Origin: Boswellia sacra
Lineage: Eukaryota; Streptophyta; Magnoliopsida; Sapindales; Burseraceae
Direction: 5' to 3'
Assembly: GCA_013180625.2 (NCBI GenBank)
Contig: SNVD02015042.1
Span: 33,713 to 97,712, forward strand
DNA length: 64,000 nucleotides
This document shows, in pieces, positions 57,830-64,000 of the stretch (position 1 is its first letter; every line of letters starts with the position of its first letter). Under the pieces are notes generated by a model. That model ran no database searches. It saw nothing but the letters and a program-made list of their open reading frames with translations, and was not told the origin of the DNA. Both the position numbers and the translations under genes were made by a program.

Positions 57830-58481
57830 AATCTCGTAAATAGTGATAATCGGGCGGGCCGCATTTATAAATATTATTTGTACAAAACTGTCTAGTCTTG
57901 GCCCCCACTCGATCCCACTCTTACCATCAAGCCTTTAATGGCTACTTACCATTTTATATCTGCATTAAACCTCCAAGAAACCATAACCTTTCAATTTAAT
58001 TCCTCCGATTGGCTTTTCATTTCACCTTCATTTCTTGTTTTAATGTTCAGATCATTTCAACTACATTTGGAGATTGATCAAATTACGAAGTTTATCAATA
58101 ACTATATAATGTAATATGTGATAGATATTTTAGATGATTTTCGAATAATACTGAATAAATTGATGATTGTTGAATGTTATTATTGTTATTATAATAAACC
58201 GCAAGTGACAGATTTCTGCTACCTTAGTTGGAATCTCTCTGTTGGTGAGCTTTTCACACAACGTAAAATGGTTGGTTTTTCCGAGGCTGCGGTCTTCGGC
58301 TAGTGGTAGAGTAGTAATTTTTGCCTAACCTTGTCCCATGATGAATAGGTTAGGTTAATTATTATCACATCCATTACCATGTATATACAATCATCTTTCT
58401 CCTCTCTATTTCTACCTAATTAAGTTTAATAGTTGCTTCTTTCCCCTGTTAATATAGCAAAAATTATGTGACAAATTAATA

Positions 58482-58512
<31 letters not shown>

Positions 58513-58624
58513 TATATGAACTATTACATATATCATGACATTCAATCTTATTTTTCCCTTCTTACCAACTATTGACGAAATAAATATTGATCACATTTAA
58601 TAGGTTTAAAGAACTTATTCTCTT
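57830..58624. other. Intergenic spacer
   Basis: No exon is recognised. A TG/TA microsatellite lies at ~58486-58516. Confidence 0.45.
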
Positions 58625-58870
58625 AGAGATTGTCCTGTTGTAAGTTTTCCTTAACGCATATATTAGGAGGATCCATTTTCAGAATACAATATTAAATTCA
58701 TCAAGAAGCTATTAAATTGTACGTATAATTTCAGTAAGTGTTTTGATGAAATTTAAAAATAAAAAACTAACAAAGAGAAAATTTTTATTGCATTTTAATA
58801 TAAAACTCAATAGAAATTACGAATCTTATTGACGATAGAAAGCGAGACATTTTTTCTAATTAATGCGTTC
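58625..58870 (+). repeat. Dispersed repeat R, copy 3 (3' flank of the methyltransferase)
   Basis: Shares with 47150-47500 and 49570-49880 the ordered phrases ATACAATATTAAATTCATCA, AAGAAGCTATTAAA, ATAATTTCAGTAAGTGTT and AACTCAATAGAAATTA. It starts ~155 bp downstream of the methyltransferase stop codon. Confidence 0.6.
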
Positions 58871-59024
58871 ACAAGCAACATATAAGAGACATGTATGAAA
58901 CAGCAGCTCAAACAACATGATAACACGATCTAACACAAAAACCATAATTGCAAAACCTTAATTGAACAAAATTTTCCAACAGCTAGCATTTGTGGCAGCA
59001 CAATCTTTCTTGGTAAATAGATTA

Positions 59025-60539
59025 TTAAGGATAAACCTCAATGATAGATCTTATACCTAATATGGGGTTTATTGTATAGTTACTAAAAGCAGCATCTAGG
59101 AAAAGCTTAGCCCATTCTTTCTCATCTCGCTGTTTCCCATTGAGATGGATCATCTCTGCCATGTCAAAGAATAGTTCCGTATTAATCGACTCATTGTCCC
59201 TTGATTGGTTCCCCAGAACGGTTTCTATTATAATCACTTTCCCAAAATTCTTGTTGCTCGTAATTGCTTCCTTACATTTTTTAAGAATCTTCACGCAATC
59301 TTCGTCTTTCCAATCGATTAATAGCCACTGCTTATCATAACATAGACAATCATTAGAATCATTAATTGTAATTTATAAAATTTAATAAGCAGGTGTTTGA
59401 TAAAAATTAATAAAAATAATATATTTTGCAACATATGCTATTGAACTTGGCTTTGAATTTTTGTTCTTACGTTTCGTGGGATATAAAGTGAAATAAGTTT
59501 AGTAAAAGTTTTATTATTAAAGTTTCAAACTAAATTATCAAATGATGTAAAATCCAATGGATTAGAAATTCCTAATAGTAAATGGGGGTTGTTCACCTTG
59601 CCCCATTTTTTAAGAGTTCGGAATAAGGTGGGGATTAATGGAGATACCCATATATAGCAAGAAATATTTTGTTATTGGCTTGATATAAAATTTTTAGGCT
59701 ATATATATTCATGCTTCCAATAGAAAAATAAATAAAAACATTAAATTAAAGACGAAAAAAAAGACCTTCAATAATATTGCATCTGCTGGTGGAATAGCCT
59801 CAAACATGTCTCCCCCAAGATATTTCAGATTGCCATGACCTTGGAGGTCAGCAACCACATGTGGAAGATCAAATACTGTACACTCCAAGTGTGGAAACGC
59901 TTCAGCAATGGACTTGGCCATTGTTCCCGTGCCACCCCCAACATCTACCAGCGAATTCACCCCCTGAAACACATCCTTACACTTATCAATCATCACATGA
60001 CTCAGTAATCGGGAATCACTAGCCATGGCTTCGTTGACAAGTTGGTTAATCTTTGGCTCCTGCCCAGCATACTCATAAAGCGATATCCCATGTGCTGTAG
60101 CAAACGGATTTACAACATCATTCTGAAACCATGCACTGAAATGTTGACCTGGGTCTACTAAAACAGGATCGAGCACGAATAGTAAGAAAGGTGTTACACT
60201 CAAGGGGTTGTTCGTAAGCAGGAGCTGTGAAGCACTGGTGAGAACATAGCCTTCTTCAGGGTCATTTAAACAAACTTTTTGCAGTTTGAAGAAGCCAGAG
60301 TGAGCCAGAAAGCGCATGAGGCGGTGGACAAAGAGGGTTTTGGTAGGGTGTATTGGTAATGCATTAACCAGCTGACCAACGGTCATTGGTTTTCCATGGT
60401 GGTGGATGATATCTGGTATGCCTAATTGAACAGCACATTTCAGAGACATGGAATTTATGAAGCTGAAAATGTGATTCCATACATGGGCCTGCGCTTCAAG
60501 TAGCTGATTACTGCCACTCTCTCCATCCGACGATTGCAT
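59025..60539 (-). CDS. SAM-dependent O-methyltransferase, plant COMT/class I type (two exons)
   Basis: Minus-strand gene with exons 60539-59766 and 59327-59025 and a 438 bp phase-0 intron (AAG/GTCTTT ... AAGCAG/TGG). It encodes 358 residues, the usual length for cytosolic plant O-methyltransferases that transfer methyl from SAM to phenolics. The N-terminal dimerisation part (ELLEAQAHVWNHIF-like, residues ~13-110) resembles resveratrol/isoflavone-type methyltransferases. The SAM site LVDVGGGTGTM (197-207), FDLPHVV (223-229) and GGDMFEAIP (242-250) are intact. Exon 2 begins WLLIDWKDEDC where relatives have W-x-L-H-D-W, so the catalytic His is Ile262. The Glu in IIIETVLG (293) and the Glu residues near 327-329 remain. 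The frame is open up to 60635, but the Met at 60539 fits family starts and lies downstream of the TATA box. Substrate unknown. Confidence 0.88.
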
Positions 60540-60612
60540 CTTCGAGTTATCTAATAATGACAAGCTTGGACACTTCACTTTTGGTATGAACAATATGCCG
60601 TGATATTGAGTT

Positions 60613-60621
60613 CTATTTATA
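60613..60621 (-). promoter_or_regulatory. TATA box of the O-methyltransferase
   Basis: TATAAATAG on the minus strand, ~75 bases upstream of the chosen ATG at 60539. It lies downstream of the alternative in-frame Met at 60635, which argues that this longer start is not transcribed. Confidence 0.6.
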
Positions 60622-60740
60622 ATGATTGAAGCCAATAGTGGAGATCATAGATCGCTTCTAAAAGACTTTATACGTATTAGGGTTTATAATTCTATGGTTG
60701 AAATCTTATGAGACTGATGAAATTTGTGTAAGCCCATTCA

Positions 60741-60860
60741 CCATTGGAGTCTATAAACCATTGATTCGTGATTAATAGATTCTGAGTTTTAAACTTTGGT
60801 CCTTCAGATCTAGGCTAGTTTATTAAACCACGTTAAAGTTCTTGTTTTAATTCGCTTAAT
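60741..60860 (+). repeat. Direct repeat pair D1, left copy (partner 61541-61670)
   Basis: Both copies share ATTGGAGTCxATAAACCATT, TAGATTCTGAGTTTTAAACT and AAACCACGTTAAAGTTCTTG in order. They lie ~800 bp apart, ~200 bp and ~1 kb upstream of the methyltransferase start. Confidence 0.85.
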
Positions 60861-61540
60861 TTTTTTGACATTATATATTACTTTAATAATTTAAGATACT
60901 CATTTTTTGTTATGCCATGTTGTCTCCAGGTCGTAGGATTTTGTGTTGGTGCCCATAACTAGCCCTACACCTGTTACATGTAATGATCGTATTTGTTAGA
61001 TGACAATTTTTCAATTAATTAATTTACTTAGAGGATCATCATCCCAAGGCAAATGCCGTATGTGTTCTGTATACTAAGGAATTACCTCATTTATTTTATA
61101 TAGTTTTATAATTTGTTGTACCCATTATTGCCTTTAAAACTGAACTAATTATACACAATAATCTGTAGGAAATCCTCGAATTGGCCTTGGTTGGATCATT
61201 TATCACTCTTACTTTCTCCGTCAATTTAGAGGGTTATCCAAGATTTGTTATATCCTGAAACTTATGGTTTATACATAATAAAATAATAATTGTCCCGTAA
61301 GTCGTGGCTTTTAAGAGTCAAGAGATGTACTGTGATGGATGGTTTTGTCTTGGGTGATGTAGCAATCAGGATTGGGATAAAAAAATTAGGAATAGATTAG
61401 ACGAAGAATACAAGTTTATTTGGAATTTGTTGCTCCTTATGCAAGATTTGATTCTCACGGCCAGAAAAGGAAGTAGACTTGCAACAGAAAAGATTAATAC
61501 ATGCACACTGGTGGTTTTGATTAATACATACACAGCCATG

Positions 61541-61670
61541 TGTCATTGATCATTGGAGTCCATAAACCATTGATTTATAATTAGTAGATTCTGAGTTTTA
61601 AACTCCAGTCCCTTAGACAGAGCCTAGTTTACTAAACCACGTTAAAGTTCTTGTTTTGATTCGCTTGATT
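61541..61670 (+). repeat. Direct repeat pair D1, right copy
   Basis: Same order of shared blocks as 60741-60860, with a few substitutions. Confidence 0.85.
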
Positions 61671-62514
61671 ATTTTCCCTCACTTGTTGATTCGCTTGAAG
61701 TAATTACAAATATTAAAACAATTATTCAATCAAAAAGACAAGATTGCTTCCCCAAGTAAATAATAATTAGGTCTTCAAAATAGAGATTTATTGTTTATTG
61801 GTCTCTTTAAAATACATATGTTTCTTTTTAATAAGTATTTAAAATTTTAGAAACGAAGAGAAAAATAAAACCAAATCATGTGTGATATTCAACCATAACC
61901 AAACATGAAAGAGCTTGGCATAGTCCTTGGCATGAGACAGCCACTTCTGGTGCCATCTGAGACGTACTATTAGGACACCAAAAAATTTTTAATGCCAAAC
62001 ATGACACGTAAGGAATGATCTATTAAAGTAATAGTCCATGAACAAAAGAAGTTAATAAGTAACTATAACAAAATTCCTAAAATAGTATTATATATTATTT
62101 ATATCTTAAATCATCATATCAAACCATTTTAAGCCAACCCCAAACTTAAGATAGAATTATTTTTTCTAACTCCTGTATATTTAATTTTGTTTTGTCCTTT
62201 TTTTTTAATTTCTTACATAAATTCGTAAAAATAGAAAAGAATAATTAATATTCCAAAATTAAATTTCTTTCTAAAAGGACAACGAAGTGTGTTTTGAGAA
62301 TACAAGTAATATGTTTTAATAAGTTTAGCATATTCTAGATATAAACTTTTAAATATTTCTTTACTTTTTAAATTTTTGGATGAGATATAGATGACTTATT
62401 TGATTCACACGAAACATGTCTATAAAGTATAATATGGTAAAAATTTAGTATACTTTTATTATTACTCTATACGATAAAAATTTAGTATAATATGACAAAA
62501 TTTTTTGGTTGAGT

Positions 62515-62665
62515 TAATCAAATATTAATGATTAGTGTTTTAAAACTAGTATTGATATATTTTATAAAATTTTTTTATTTGAAATTGTAAATAGTGTACT
62601 TCTCATTTCAAAGAAGATAATTAAGATAACATTATAGATGTTACTTAATCAAATGATTATTGATG
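62515..62665 (+). repeat. Direct repeat pair D2, left copy (partner 63175-63325)
   Basis: The two copies share GAAGATAATxxxTTAAGATA and CATTATAGATGTTACTTAAT followed by CAAAT(A/G)ATTA. Confidence 0.7.
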
Positions 62666-63174
62666 GTAGGTACACAAATTAATGAAAGAAATCAATGGGT
62701 AGGTACTAGCTTAAATCATCTTTGACTTTTTTTTTAAGAAGTTTTGAAATGCAGAAGACCAACTTTTCCATCTCTTTTATGGCCCCTAACTTCTCGTCTT
62801 CATTTTTTTTATTCTCCCAACTCTTCCCTCTGTGGAATAATCGAGTGTTCGAATGGATAATATTATTGAGTGAATTAATCCCTTGATTTAAACTTCAAGG
62901 GTTCACAAAATTTTTAAATTTTTAAAGAGATATAAAAATTGTCTCCGTTGTTAGTTGTAATTGGTCGGTATCGAAGCACTTCTCCTGTTTTATTTATTGT
63001 TCTCTTTTTGGTGATTACTTTGCTAATATATCAATCACCATCCATTACAAAGAAGGGGCATGAAATTCCTTTTGATCAGAAGAATTGGTTAAGGAGTTTA
63101 ATGGTAGCAATTGAGCTTTGTTTTTGAAATTTTGTCACCTCGAAAGATTATCAAAAGATTGTTGATGTGACATA

Positions 63175-63325
63175 TTACCTAATAATTGATTAATGATTAC
63201 TGTTTTTAATTATTATTTATATATTTGATAAGATTTTTGTACAAAATTGCATACTTTACATTTGAAGAAGATAATATGTTAAGATATCATTATAGATGTT
63301 ACTTAATCAAATAATTAATGATTAG
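63175..63325 (+). repeat. Direct repeat pair D2, right copy
   Basis: Matches 62515-62665 over ~150 bp with scattered differences. Confidence 0.7.
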
Positions 63326-64000
63326 TTAAAAAGAAAATTATTTATTTTTAAATCAAATAAAAAAATCAAATATCATCAAACTCTTTCCATTTCTAATGGA
63401 ACAATTAATTGATTTTCTATTGAATTGTTATGACCCCTAATTGACAAATCTAACATATTTTAAACAATAATATTTCGTTTACAACCAATTCATACAATTT
63501 AACATATAAAACTAGATATGACACAAAGTTAAAGATCGATGGCCTGTTACCACATCATTGAGTAAAATTATTTTATCCATCCAAATTTTATATCACATCA
63601 TAGTATTTGTGTTATCTTATATAAATGGGTCTTAACATGTAATATTACTCTTTCTTAAAAACCTCATGATACACTCTTTGTCTACCATAGGATAAACTAC
63701 AATTTAATACAAATAAATCGAACAAACAACCTATACTCATATTATATATATTATGATAGTTTATTACAATATGTGACAAAGGGCTTCCCATCCAAATTTC
63801 TTGCTACCTTGCTTTGATATCAATACAAGAAGTAATTGGTCTTATTTGGAGAAGCCAACAAGCAGCTAAATCCGTCTCTAAACTTAAGCAAATTTAAATT
63901 GAATATTCAGCCTCATCAGAAAGTTCAAGTAATTAACTTACGTCAAACGGTTTGGCTGTGATTAGTCAGTTAACCTAGTTGATAACTGGGGTTCTGCCAT

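Larger units (their letters stand above)
60640..64000. other. AT-rich intergenic region upstream of the methyltransferase
   Basis: No exon is recognised. It contains two direct-repeat pairs (listed separately) and a short open frame at 62939-63127 without conserved motifs. Confidence 0.5.

Noticed and set aside
60540..60635. 32-codon N-terminal extension of the O-methyltransferase
   Set aside because: It lies upstream of or over the TATA box and has no counterpart in the family. Taken as promoter and 5' leader.
62939..63127. 62-codon open frame with a hydrophobic segment
   Set aside because: AT-rich surroundings, no family resemblance and no supporting signals.

Overview
The window is nuclear DNA of a flowering plant, most likely a woody eudicot. 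The evidence is spliced plant-type genes, plant-specific retrotransposon lineages (Tat-like Ty3/gypsy and a chromovirus), two CACTA DNA transposons, AT-rich spacers and plant transcription-factor fragments. The species cannot be fixed from sequence alone. Almost all of the window is transposable-element DNA in nested layers. Only one gene looks like an intact host gene, an O-methyltransferase at 59.0-60.5 kb on the minus strand.

Positions 1-33.8 kb are a nest of one Tat-like Ty3/gypsy family with ~1.95 kb LTRs. Element A lies on the minus strand (internal region 1366-7457, 5' LTR 7458-9386) and abuts a plus-strand LTR piece (1-1365). Further LTR copies lie at ~11520-13507 and 13525-14644, then a minus-strand pol scrap (14645-15323). 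Element B is on the plus strand: 5' LTR 15324-22053, primer binding site 22055-22072, gag, RT, RNase H and integrase to ~28.0 kb, then antisense plant-mobile-domain remnants and minisatellites. Its LTR is split by a 4.76 kb CACTA element (16564-21325) with intact TTT target duplications. All reading frames are broken. B has lost its protease by an internal deletion and carries a 705 bp tandem duplication. A further degraded gypsy protease and gag lie on the minus strand at ~34.2-35.3 kb.

Positions 35738-45181 are bounded by CACTA-type termini and a dense array of subterminal repeats at the right end. Inside, all on the plus strand and with introns retained, are exon fragments of at least six and probably seven unrelated plant genes: a DIVARICATA-type MYB, a CONSTANS-like B-box protein, an OSCA/CSC1 channel, an MFS transporter, a GH35 beta-galactosidase (four exons), a U-box kinase and probably a 2-oxoglutarate dioxygenase. 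This looks like a multi-gene-capturing (Pack-CACTA-type) transposon and is the most notable object in the window. No transposase was seen in either CACTA element.

Positions 45.4-46.2 kb hold another Tat LTR end. 46.2-52.2 kb is AT-rich DNA with dispersed repeats. 52178-57825 is a nearly full-length chromovirus with both LTRs, PBS, PPT, matching CCAA flanks and a chromodomain, but many stops. The O-methyltransferase follows. It has two exons, a TATA box and 358 codons, keeps its SAM-binding motif, and has Ile where the family has its catalytic His. The last 3.4 kb is AT-rich spacer with short direct repeats.
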